From Candidatus Tayloriibacteriota bacterium (GTDB lineage: Bacteria > Patescibacteriota > Minisyncoccia > Phycocordibacterales > PALSA-1337): a stretch of 8,402 nt of DNA. Below, piece by piece: positions 1 to 6,160 of this stretch. Where the stretch lies: positions 1 through 8,402 of the forward strand of contig PMZP01000053.1 in assembly GCA_003170325.1 (NCBI GenBank). Direction: 5' to 3'. A program made the position numbers and the translations under genes. Position 1 is the first letter of the stretch; each line of letters starts with the position of its first letter. The notes under the pieces were generated by a model. That model was not told where the DNA came from. It worked only from the letters and a program-made list of their open reading frames with translations, and ran no database searches.

Positions 1-3
1 CTA

Positions 4-9
4 TATAAT
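4..9 (+). promoter_or_regulatory. -10 box of the toxin-antitoxin operon
   Basis: A perfect TATAAT hexamer lies at the left edge of the window. The usual 7-base step from the hexamer puts the transcription start at about 16-17, on the second ATG (17) of the antitoxin gene, giving a leaderless transcript. It also means the ATG at 11 would lie upstream of the RNA. Any -35 element is outside the window. Confidence 0.6.
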
Positions 10-16
10 AATGATC

Positions 17-298
17 ATGGCTGAAACAAACACAAAAACCCTTATAACTGTGAAGACCGACAAGACCTTGAAGAAGGCGGCGCAGGACGTGGCCGAGGAG
101 ATCGGTATCTCTTTGGGCACGCTCATCAACAGCTTTCTGAAGCAGTTTGTTAGGACAAAGGAGATTAACTTCTCGGTTTCCTATAAACCGACGCCATATC
201 TCATGAAAGCTATCGCCGAAGCCGAAAAAGAGTATGCCGAAGGAAAATTGCCTGTTGCGCATTCTGTTGAAGAGCTTGAAAAAGAATTGCGTTCTTAA
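17..298 (+). CDS. relB: RelB/DinJ-type antitoxin
   Basis: This 93-residue protein looks like an antitoxin of the RelB/DinJ family. These proteins form a ribbon-helix-helix dimer that binds the operon's own promoter, and their C-terminal part wraps round and blocks a RelE/YafQ-type ribosome-dependent mRNA endonuclease. The N-terminal half has the expected pattern: a short strand (TLITVKTD), then helices ending in EEIGISLGTLINSFLKQFV. The C-terminal half is charged and helical (about residues 60-93), as in toxin-binding tails. A RelE-like toxin gene follows after 22 bases in the same direction, which strongly supports the call. I chose ATG 17 over ATG 11 because a perfect -10 box ends at 9, so an RNA starting 7 bases later begins at 17. 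The family is sure; the exact subtype and start are less so. Confidence 0.85.
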   Translation: MAETNTKTLITVKTDKTLKKAAQDVAEEIGISLGTLINSFLKQFVRTKEINFSVSYKPTPYLMKAIAEAEKEYAEGKLPVAHSVEELEKELRS

Positions 299-305
299 TA
301 TGTAG

Positions 306-314
306 TGGTATGAT
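306..314 (+). promoter_or_regulatory. Extended -10 promoter for the toxin gene, leaderless
   Basis: TGG followed by TATGAT (309-314) makes an extended -10 element in the 22-base gap between antitoxin and toxin. Seven bases on from the hexamer is exactly the A of the toxin ATG at 321. A weak -35 (TTGCGT, 287-292, 16-base spacer) lies inside the antitoxin gene. The toxin may therefore have its own leaderless promoter as well as read-through from the antitoxin promoter. This is sequence pattern only. Confidence 0.45.
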
Positions 315-320
315 TCGTTC

Positions 321-584
321 ATGCCGAATCTTATACGCTCGACCGAGTTCAAAAAAGAGTTCAAGAGACTGTCAGAAAAATTGAAACGCAAGACTATCGA
401 AAGATTGCAGGTATTTGTGTTGAACGAATTTGAAGCGTCGCTTAATAATCATCCGCTTCATGGCGAGTATGCAGGTTGCAGGAGCATCAATGTAACCGGG
501 AATTTTCGACTGATCTACTGTAGAATAGATTCTGGTAACTATCTGCTGGTGGAAGTAGGGACGCATCATCAATTGTATGAATAA
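321..584 (+). CDS. RelE/YafQ-type mRNA interferase toxin
   Basis: An 87-residue toxin of the RelE/ParE fold, closest in pattern to the YafQ branch, which pairs with RelB/DinJ antitoxins. Such toxins bind the ribosomal A site and cut mRNA. Visible family features are the basic N-terminal helical hairpin (residues 9-30, many Lys/Arg), the block NNHPLHGEYAGCRSINVTG (residues 42-60) that leads into the core sheet, then FRLIYCR and the C-terminal strand ending EVGTHHQLY (residues 78-86). His44, His47, Arg54, Arg63 and His82/83 are candidate RNA-binding or catalytic residues. Length and the position just after a relB gene are typical. No Shine-Dalgarno sequence precedes the ATG, but an extended -10 box sits at leaderless spacing. 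The last 8 bases overlap the start of the HAD gene, so the three genes may be co-transcribed. The gene looks intact. Confidence 0.88.
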   Translation: MPNLIRSTEFKKEFKRLSEKLKRKTIERLQVFVLNEFEASLNNHPLHGEYAGCRSINVTGNFRLIYCRIDSGNYLLVEVGTHHQLYE

Positions 585-1186
585 ACCCAAAATTACGGCT
601 GTGATTTTTGATGCTGACGGAATGATCGTTCATGGGGAACGATTCAGTTTACGTCTGGAAAAAGAACATGGGATTCCGCTGGAAGTAACCAAGCCATTCT
701 TTATCGGACCATTTCAGGAATGTGTGGTCGGCAAGGCTGATCTAAAGCAAGAATTAGAAAAAGTGGCACGCACGTGGAAGTGGAATAAAAGCATTGATTT
801 GCTTTTGCAATATTGGTTTATGGATATTTGTAATAAAGTCGATCTCCGTTTTCGGGAAGAGATTGGCAGGCTTCGTGCGACGGGTATTAAATGCTTTTTG
901 GCGAGCAATAACGAAAAATACAGAACGAACTATTTGACGGAACAGCGCGGAATAGGAGGCTGGTTTGATAAGGTTTATTCATCAGCATATGTCGGGTTCA
1001 AAAAGCCGGAACAGGAATTTTTTTCTGCCATTTTGGCTGATTACCCAGGTTTAAAAAAAATCTGAAGTTCAGTTCTGGGATGACGATCCCGAAAACATTC
1101 AAGGTGCAAAAGAGTTCGGTTTAGCCGTTGAACTATTTACCGACTTCGAGAATTTCAAGAGCGTATCGGACAAACTTGTAAGGTAA
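577..1186 (+). pseudogene. HAD-superfamily phosphatase, split by a one-base frameshift in an A8 run
   Basis: A haloacid-dehalogenase-like hydrolase, probably a small-molecule phosphatase. Motif I is VIFDADG (nucleophile Asp plus acid/base Asp), motif II is the Ser in LASNN, and motif III is a Lys in GFKKPEQEFF. Reading from ATG 577, the frame hits TGA at 1063-1065, directly after a run of eight A (1053-1060). The next frame, from 1061 to TAA at 1184-1186, continues with SEVQFWDDDPENIQGAKEFG, which is the family's motif IV (the metal-binding acidic pair). A run of seven or ten A would restore one protein of about 202 residues. Without it the protein lacks motif IV and should be inactive. The cause could be a sequencing or assembly error in the homopolymer, a true mutation, or a site of polymerase slippage. 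ATG 577 overlaps the toxin stop and is required because the next in-frame ATG lies after motif I. The specific substrate cannot be told. Confidence 0.85.
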
Positions 1187-1194
1187 TCATCTCT

Positions 1195-2418
1195 CTACTC
1201 ATACCGTAGCGCCTCTATCGGATTCAACCGGCTGGCTCTGCGTGCCGGATAATAGCCGAAGACAATGCCGATGGCGGCGGAGACACCGAAGGCTAGGAAC
1301 ACCGAAGACATGGAAATGCTGGTTTGTAGGATTCCGAAATATGTCACCACATAGGCCGCCAACCAGCCTAAGCCGACGCCGATGGCGCCGCCGATCAGGG
1401 TTAGGCTGACCGCTTCGGTCAGGAATTGGGTATTGATATCGTGGCGTTTGGCGCCGATGGCTTTGCGCAGGCCGATCTCTCTGGTGCGCTCGGTCACGGT
1501 GGTGAGCATCATGTTCATGATGCCGATGCCGCCGACCAAGAGGGAAATTCCGGCCACGGCGCCCAGGAGGATGGTGAAGGTGCCGGTGACGCTGGAAGCG
1601 GCCGAAACGATCGAAGCCTGGTTAAGGACGTTGAAGTCGGCGTTGGCCGGATTGGATATCCGATGCCTCGCCAAAAGCAGGGAAGTGATGTCGTTCTGGA
1701 CTTGGGTCATGACGTTGGAGTCGCTGGCAGAAAGAGACAGGGAAGTCACATAAGTCGAATCTCCGATGAGGAAAAGCTGGGCGTCAGTGAAGGGTATATA
1801 TATCTGATCATCCTGGTTGCCGAATCCGCCGCTACCTTTCGATTGGGTGACGCCGATGACGCGGAATTGGAGTCCATTAACGACAAGAGTCTGACCAACC
1901 GGCTCATTGGTGCCGAAGAGGTCGGTGGCGGTGGTCGGACCGATGACGGCCACTTTGTTGCGGCTGGCCACGTCCTGGTCGGTGATGAAGACGCCGTCAC
2001 TCACAGTGACATTGTGTACGGTCGTATAGGCAGGTTCGACGCCGGTCACCGAAGTATTGGTATTAGTTCCTTTGGCGGTCACCTGATAGCGGCCGGCGAT
2101 CTCCGGAGAGACGGCATCCAGGTTCTGCACTTGGGCTTGAATAGCTGCCACATCGTCTGTAGTGAGCGTATGGGAAGCTCCTCGGCCGGTCGAAGCTCCG
2201 TAGCCGAGGCTCCGGGTGGCGCCCGGTGAGACGATGATCAAGTTCGAACCGATCGCTTGGATGGAAGACTGGATGGAAGCTTGGGCGCCCTGGCCGATAG
2301 AGACCATGATGATGACCGAACTGATGCCGATCACTATGCCGAGCATGGTCAAAGCCGTCCGCACTTTGTTGGCGGTCAGAGCGGAGAATGTTTCGTGAAG
2401 TAAGTCAGCGGTGGTCAT
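1195..2418 (-). CDS. macB: MacB/FtsX-family ABC transporter permease
   Basis: A 407-residue permease with the type VII ABC (mechanotransmission) layout: one N-terminal membrane helix (about 21-43, with LTMLGIVIGISSVIIMVSIG), a large extracytoplasmic MacB_PCD domain (about 45-275), then three helices (about 280-304, 333-361, 370-390). The coupling motif TERTREIGLRKAIGAKRHDI follows helix 2, and the end PARRASRLNPIEALRYE is a hallmark of MacB-type permeases. MacB proteins of proteobacteria carry a fused ATPase; here it is a separate gene, as in the YknXYZ and LolCDE systems. The gene's ATG overlaps the ATPase stop as ATGA (2415-2418), so translation is probably coupled. Working with the ATPase and the HlyD-type adaptor just upstream, it likely exports or extracts a peptide, lipid or small amphipathic compound. 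The substrate is unknown. The gene ends 8 bases from the HAD remnant read in the opposite direction, with no visible terminator between them. Confidence 0.92.
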   Translation of the reverse strand: MTTADLLHETFSALTANKVRTALTMLGIVIGISSVIIMVSIGQGAQASIQSSIQAIGSNLIIVSPGATRSLGYGASTGRGASHTLTTDDVAAIQAQVQNLDAVSPEIAGRYQVTAKGTNTNTSVTGVEPAYTTVHNVTVSDGVFITDQDVASRNKVAVIGPTTATDLFGTNEPVGQTLVVNGLQFRVIGVTQSKGSGGFGNQDDQIYIPFTDAQLFLIGDSTYVTSLSLSASDSNVMTQVQNDITSLLLARHRISNPANADFNVLNQASIVSAASSVTGTFTILLGAVAGISLLVGGIGIMNMMLTTVTERTREIGLRKAIGAKRHDINTQFLTEAVSLTLIGGAIGVGLGWLAAYVVTYFGILQTSISMSSVFLAFGVSAAIGIVFGYYPARRASRLNPIEALRYE

Positions 2419-3143
2419 GATTGTTTTGCTTTCTCTAGCACATCCTTAATTATACGCTTCTCATGACTGCTGCCGTCCTCGACTATGAGGCCGTCGCGGA
2501 TGTGGATGATGCGATCGGCGTGTTCTGCCACCTCGCGTTCGTGAGTGATGAGGACGATGGTGCGCTTCAATTCTTTGTTGAGTTTTTGGAAAGTGCCTAG
2601 CACGATATTGCCGGTCTGAGTGTCGAGATTGCCGGTCGGTTCGTCGGCCAGAATGAGAGATGGATCGTTGACCAGCGCCCGAGCGATGGCCACGCGCTGG
2701 ATCTGCCCGCCGGAGAGCTGATTGGACATATGATTGAAGCGGTCTTCGGATAACCCGGCGCTGGCCAAAGCCGCGTATGCTCGTTTGGTCCGTTCGGCGG
2801 CCGGCACATTGGCGTAGATGAGAGGCAGTGTCACATTGCGTAGAACAGTGGCACGCGACAATAGGTTGAAGGACTGGAAGACGAAGCCGATGCGATTGTG
2901 GCGGATGTCGGCCAGCTCATCGTCGGAAAGCTTTGAGACATCGTGACCGTCGAGCATATAAGTCCCCGAAGTCGGCGTGTCCAGACAGCCGAGGATGTGC
3001 ATCAGTGTGGATTTTCCAGATCCTGAAGGTCCCATGATGGCCACGAATTCGCCGTCTTGTATCGTAAAGGAAACGCCGCGCAGAGCGTACGTTTCATTGT
3101 CTCCGTTCACATAGGTCTTTTTGATGTCTTTGACTTCAATCAT
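2415..3143 (-). CDS. MacB/LolD-type ABC transporter ATPase
   Basis: A 242-residue ATP-binding subunit of the LolD/MacB/YknY group. All motifs are present: Walker A GPSGSGKST (38-46), Q-loop Gln90 (FVFQSFNLL), signature LSGGQ (143-147) followed by IQR, Walker B LILADEPT (163-170) with Glu168, D-loop GNLD, and switch His201 (LITHE). I chose the ATG at 3143, giving MIEVKDIKKTY, because that is where the family's first strand begins. A longer reading frame from 3248 would add a basic, unrelated stretch overlapping the adaptor gene. The gene lies 34 bases after the adaptor stop and overlaps the permease start by 4 bases, so the three form one transporter. The family is sure; the transported substrate is not visible. 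Confidence 0.95.
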   Translation of the reverse strand: MIEVKDIKKTYVNGDNETYALRGVSFTIQDGEFVAIMGPSGSGKSTLMHILGCLDTPTSGTYMLDGHDVSKLSDDELADIRHNRIGFVFQSFNLLSRATVLRNVTLPLIYANVPAAERTKRAYAALASAGLSEDRFNHMSNQLSGGQIQRVAIARALVNDPSLILADEPTGNLDTQTGNIVLGTFQKLNKELKRTIVLITHEREVAEHADRIIHIRDGLIVEDGSSHEKRIIKDVLEKAKQS

Positions 3144-3177
3144 AATTAGTTGCCCGGTCGTGTCGTGGTGTTTGCGC

Positions 3178-5094
3178 TTAATTTCCTGGGCGGGCTGCTC
3201 CTGCGCCTCCGGTCGTCGGACGAGCCGCACCACCAGTCGCTCCTCCACCGGCTCCGCCGCCGCGATTGCCGCTGAGGCTGGAGAGGATGCTGGGAGCGGA
3301 AGTCGTTTGGGCGGAACCGGAGGTGATAGTGCGTGTCACAACTATCTGTCCCGGTGTGAGTCCGCTAAGAATCACCGTGTTTGTGTCGTCAGAATCTCCG
3401 ATCTTGACGATGACCTGTTGCGGCGGGGTGGCAGAGGAGATCGTGGTCGCGCGAGTCTGTGCCGCGGAACCGCCGAATGTGCGTGAAGAGCTACTGAAGT
3501 TGCGGGTGGTGCTTCCGAAGTTGGCGCCGGTAGTGCTGGCGAAAGTCCCGCCATAGCCGCCGTTCGGGTTCTGCCCGCCGGTGCTTGAGGCGAACTGACC
3601 CTGTCCGGTAGTCGAGGCGAGTCGGCCGAATTGGCGGGTGGTCGAAGCCGAGGCGGTGCCGCTAGCGGCACGGAGAGCGGCCAAGACCGCCGGGCTGAAC
3701 ACTTGTACATAGTTCAAGCTTCCTTGTGTTTTGATAGCGGAATTCGGCACCAGAAGGACGTTGTTCTCTTGATTGGTGACGATGGTCGTATTGACGCTCA
3801 TGCCGGGATTGATCCGGCTATCTTGAGTATTGATAAGTATCTTGACTCCGTATGAGACTACGCCTTGGGTGACGGTGCCGATCTGGTCTATCTCTTCTAC
3901 CGTGCCGGTAGCGTTCAAGCCGTCGATGGCATTGAAGGTGATGGCGACAGGTTGACCGACTTTGACTTTGGCGGCATCGACTTCATTCAGAGAGATGGAA
4001 GCGATCTTCTGCTCTCCGACGATGGTGGCGATGACGGTGCTAGCGCCGGCTTGGCCGTAGACATTGACCGGAATGCGTCCGATGATGCCGCTATAAGGAG
4101 CTTTAACGAAGTAGTTATCATAAGTTTGCTGGGCTTGATCAACGGTCAGCTGGGCGCTCTGGATATCGAGATGATTGGCACCTGTCTCTAAGGTCGTCAT
4201 GGCGTTCTTTGAGCTGGAGATATTATTTTGCGCAGAGACTATCGAAGCCAAGTCGCCATTGGCCTGACTGGCCCAGCCATTGACGCTGGCCGCGGCTGTC
4301 GACGCCGAGGCGGGGTTGTAATCCGGTTGCGTCGTGGTGATATAAGTGATGGTGTTTTGGGCTTTTGTCACGGCGTCGGCCACATCCTTCATGGTCGTGT
4401 AAGTGTCGGCGAACATCTGGTCAAGGTCGCTTTGCGAGCTCGCGCGGGAAAGGCTCTTGAATTTGGTCAGGCTGGAATTGTACTGATTGACTGCGGCATC
4501 ATAAGCGACGCCCGCGCCAACTCTATATGTGCGAGCGGTGCTGTTTAAAAACGATGATTTCTGATCGGAGAGGAATCCGCTTTGTCCGTAAAGCATGTCT
4601 TTCATTCCGGCCATGATAGCTGGTAGATCGAGGTAAGCCGTTGAAACTGAATCGAAAGCGCTGCTGTAGGATTGATTTACGGCATTGGTGGCATTGGAAG
4701 TATCCGTGGCTTTGGCCGGTTCGGTCAATTTGGCCAGAGAGAGTTTGGCGTTCTGCAATGAAATGGCGGCGTTGGTCGAATCGATGGTAGCGATAAGCTG
4801 TCCAGAGCTGACCCTCTGCCCGACATTCACATTTATGGATTTGATGGTTCCGGAGACTTGGCCGAGTATGTCGGTCTGATTGGAAGCCGAGACTTGCCCG
4901 GTACCGGTGACCGTCTGCTGTAAGGTGCCGAAACGCGCGGCCGAGATGACGTATTGCGGTTCAGCATTGGCGTTCTGGGCGGAATGGTAGAAATAATATC
5001 CGACACCGATGAAGACGATGACCACGATGGTCGTCCAGCCTTTGTGGTTCTTTATACCTGATCCGATCTTTTGTAAAAATGTTTTGTTATTCAT
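3178..5094 (-). CDS. macA: MacA/HlyD-type membrane-fusion (adaptor) protein with a low-complexity insert
   Basis: A 638-residue periplasmic-adaptor-type protein, much longer than the roughly 370-400 residues of typical MacA. Order: a signal-anchor helix (about 22-37), the first half of the lipoyl domain (about 76-105, VSGTIKSINVNVGQRVSSGQ), a long helical hairpin region (about 108-325), the second lipoyl half (about 329-360, VKAPYSGIIGRIPVNVYGQ), a beta-barrel (about 361-440), and a membrane-proximal domain. That last domain starts at NNVLLVPNSAIKTQG (444-458) and resumes at VIVKIGDSDDTNTVILSGLT (561-580). Between the two parts sits an Ala/Ser/Thr/Gly-rich insert of about 90 residues, and a Gly-rich tail (about 591-638) ends the protein. 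The adaptor should dock on the MacB-type permease outside the membrane. Its gene starts 2 bases after the DUF5666-like gene and shows no ribosome-binding motif. The family is sure; the insert's role is unknown. Confidence 0.92.
   Translation of the reverse strand: MNNKTFLQKIGSGIKNHKGWTTIVVIVFIGVGYYFYHSAQNANAEPQYVISAARFGTLQQTVTGTGQVSASNQTDILGQVSGTIKSINVNVGQRVSSGQLIATIDSTNAAISLQNAKLSLAKLTEPAKATDTSNATNAVNQSYSSAFDSVSTAYLDLPAIMAGMKDMLYGQSGFLSDQKSSFLNSTARTYRVGAGVAYDAAVNQYNSSLTKFKSLSRASSQSDLDQMFADTYTTMKDVADAVTKAQNTITYITTTQPDYNPASASTAAASVNGWASQANGDLASIVSAQNNISSSKNAMTTLETGANHLDIQSAQLTVDQAQQTYDNYFVKAPYSGIIGRIPVNVYGQAGASTVIATIVGEQKIASISLNEVDAAKVKVGQPVAITFNAIDGLNATGTVEEIDQIGTVTQGVVSYGVKILINTQDSRINPGMSVNTTIVTNQENNVLLVPNSAIKTQGSLNYVQVFSPAVLAALRAASGTASASTTRQFGRLASTTGQGQFASSTGGQNPNGGYGGTFASTTGANFGSTTRNFSSSSRTFGGSAAQTRATTISSATPPQQVIVKIGDSDDTNTVILSGLTPGQIVVTRTITSGSAQTTSAPSILSSLSGNRGGGAGGGATGGAARPTTGGAGAARPGN
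3472..3627 (-). repeat. Degenerate hexapeptide repeat in the adaptor insert
   Basis: Residues 490-541 of the adaptor hold five imperfect copies of [F/L]-x-S-[T/S]-[T/S]-[G/R]: LASTTG, FASSTG, FASTTG, FGSTTR and FSSSSR, spaced by Gly/Asn/Gln-rich linkers. They lie within the membrane-proximal domain instead of at the protein end. The translated repeat is clear, though the DNA copies have drifted. Confidence 0.6.
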
Positions 5095-5096
5095 GG

Positions 5097-5609
5097 TTAT
5101 TGATTATTTGCAGTCGAAGTCGCTTGGCCGGACTGTCTGCCGGACGGTGCAAGTCCGCTAGGCGCGCCTGGTGGTGGTATGACGCGGATAAAAGAGGCGT
5201 TTATAGAACCATTGCTCTCCGGTTCGCCGATGACGATCACTTGATTGCCGGGAACGAGATCGCTGGTGGAGGCGAGGTTGTGCATGAAGCGAATGGTGGT
5301 CGTCGGCGAGACGGTCACCACCTGTTCGGCGGAATTCTGGCCTTTGATCATGATCTCGGGTAAGCGGACCGAGACGATCCCTCCGACGGCACCATGCGGA
5401 CTGACATCATCGCTGTCGCGGATGAATGGAGCGAATATAGATCGAGGATCATTCATCTCGCGTCCATAAGCGGCATTCCAATTCGAAGAAAAGAGGCCGC
5501 GTCGATAGCCGACAAGGACGCCGGCCTGGAAGATGAGGAGGACGACGAGGAGGAAAGCCAGGACCAGGATGATCTTGGAGACGGTGTTTGATTGTAGATA
5601 GTCTTTCAT
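5097..5609 (-). CDS. Membrane-anchored DUF5666-like protein
   Basis: A 170-residue protein with one N-terminal membrane helix (about 12-33, KIILVLAFLLVVLLIFQAG) and a predicted outside part. Residues 75-143 resemble the small beta-barrel of DUF5666: VGGIVSVRLPEIMIKG, then VVTVSPTTTIRF, then LVPGNQVIVIGEP and GSINASFIRVI, a strand pattern I associate with that domain family. The last 25 residues are a Pro/Gly/Ser/Gln-rich tail. It sits 2 bases before the adaptor gene, so it is probably translated and used with the efflux system. An accessory membrane protein in this place recalls YknW in the Bacillus YknWXYZ exporter, but only by position; I see no sequence kinship to claim. The family call is by pattern only. 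Confidence 0.65.
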   Translation of the reverse strand: MKDYLQSNTVSKIILVLAFLLVVLLIFQAGVLVGYRRGLFSSNWNAAYGREMNDPRSIFAPFIRDSDDVSPHGAVGGIVSVRLPEIMIKGQNSAEQVVTVSPTTTIRFMHNLASTSDLVPGNQVIVIGEPESNGSINASFIRVIPPPGAPSGLAPSGRQSGQATSTANNQ

Positions 5610-5621
5610 GGAATTAAGCCG

Positions 5622-5639
5622 GCCTTGATATGATAAGGC
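5622..5639. repeat. Short inverted repeat upstream of the DUF5666-adaptor genes
   Basis: GCCTT (5622-5626) and AAGGC (5635-5639) form a perfect 5-bp inverted repeat round an 8-base centre, 12 bases before the minus-strand ATG at 5609. Read on the minus strand, a TATCAT that could be a -10 box overlaps it. It could be an operator or a weak hairpin. Five base pairs is short enough to be chance. Confidence 0.25.
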
Positions 5640-5660
5640 TGTGGCATGCTAAAAGTATGA

Positions 5661-6113
5661 TTAAGCGATCTGACTGATGAAACCGACTCCTGGTCTGGCG
5701 AATCGATGCGCATTCAGATCGGCTCGGTACCGCATGAATGAACGCAAAGAGCTCAAACAGATCAAGAGCAAAGCCACGATGGCCATGATGGCCGTAACCG
5801 GTAAGGCGTCAGTGATAGACATGGCCAGAGTTTGCCAATGAGATAATGCGTATGAGCCATCTGAAGTTAAGAGTGAGATATATTGTCCTAGACCGGAGGC
5901 AGAGGCTGTCCGAGCGAGGTAATTCACGGCCGGAATGAAGGCGCCGATGGCGGCAATGACCACCAGTCCGAAGCCCAAGCTACTGCGGCGGGCGCGATTC
6001 TGCTCGCGTCGCTCGATCTTCTGCATGACTCTTTGGCACAAACGGTCGGTCGGGCAGTTTTGGTCGACAGAAGCATAGGGCAATATCAGCAGTTTTTCGT
6101 ACGAATTGTTCAT
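5661..6113 (-). CDS. Two-helix membrane protein, candidate anti-sigma factor
   Basis: A 150-residue protein of no family I recognise. It has a 45-residue hydrophilic N-terminus with a basic end (KIERREQNRARRSS, 32-45), a membrane helix (about 47-67), a loop of about 37 residues, and a second helix (about 105-123) followed by a basic tail (SFMRYRADLNAHRFAR). Charge distribution suggests both ends are cytoplasmic. It lies 47 bases after an ECF sigma factor gene on the same strand, the usual place for a membrane-bound anti-sigma factor. It lacks the His-x3-Cys-x2-Cys zinc motif of the common zinc anti-sigma domain; the only N-terminal cysteines are Cys20 and Cys26. The anti-sigma role is inference from position and topology. 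A CATAAT box 10 bases before the ATG may give it its own nearly leaderless transcript. Confidence 0.6.
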   Translation of the reverse strand: MNNSYEKLLILPYASVDQNCPTDRLCQRVMQKIERREQNRARRSSLGFGLVVIAAIGAFIPAVNYLARTASASGLGQYISLLTSDGSYALSHWQTLAMSITDALPVTAIMAIVALLLICLSSLRSFMRYRADLNAHRFARPGVGFISQIA

Positions 6114-6123
6114 AGATATGACT

Positions 6124-6129
6124 ATTATG
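6124..6129 (-). promoter_or_regulatory. Possible -10 box before the anti-sigma candidate
   Basis: On the minus strand CATAAT (five of six consensus bases) ends 10 bases before the ATG at 6113, so transcription would start 2-4 bases ahead of the start codon. I find no good -35 at normal distance. It could act as a secondary promoter inside the sigma operon, or be chance. Confidence 0.3.
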
Positions 6130-6160
6130 TTGATTGGTTAGGTTATGTACGACACTGAAA

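Noticed and set aside
11..16. ATG at 11 as antitoxin start
   Set aside because: It follows the -10 hexamer by a single base, so the transcript from that box could not contain it. An upstream promoter outside the window could still make it usable.
1053..1065. Programmed ribosomal frameshifting in the HAD gene
   Set aside because: The needed shift is +1. I see no known +1 signal such as a slow stop codon with an internal Shine-Dalgarno-like stimulator, and bacterial A-rich slippery sites usually promote -1. Homopolymer error or polymerase slippage is simpler.
1187..1194. Bidirectional terminator between the convergent HAD and permease genes
   Set aside because: Only 8 bases separate the stops and no GC-rich hairpin with a T run is visible around them.
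1426..2229. A long plus-strand open frame (267 codons) opposite the permease gene
   Set aside because: It is the complement of a clearly conserved MacB-type permease, its translation has no recognisable domain, and such antisense frames are expected opposite this codon usage. The same applies to the plus-strand frames opposite the adaptor (3121-4879) and the DUF5666-like gene.
3144..3248. Upstream extension of the ATPase to a start at 3248
   Set aside because: The added residues are basic, match no ABC family N-terminus and overlap the adaptor's conserved frame. ATG 3143 gives the normal family start.
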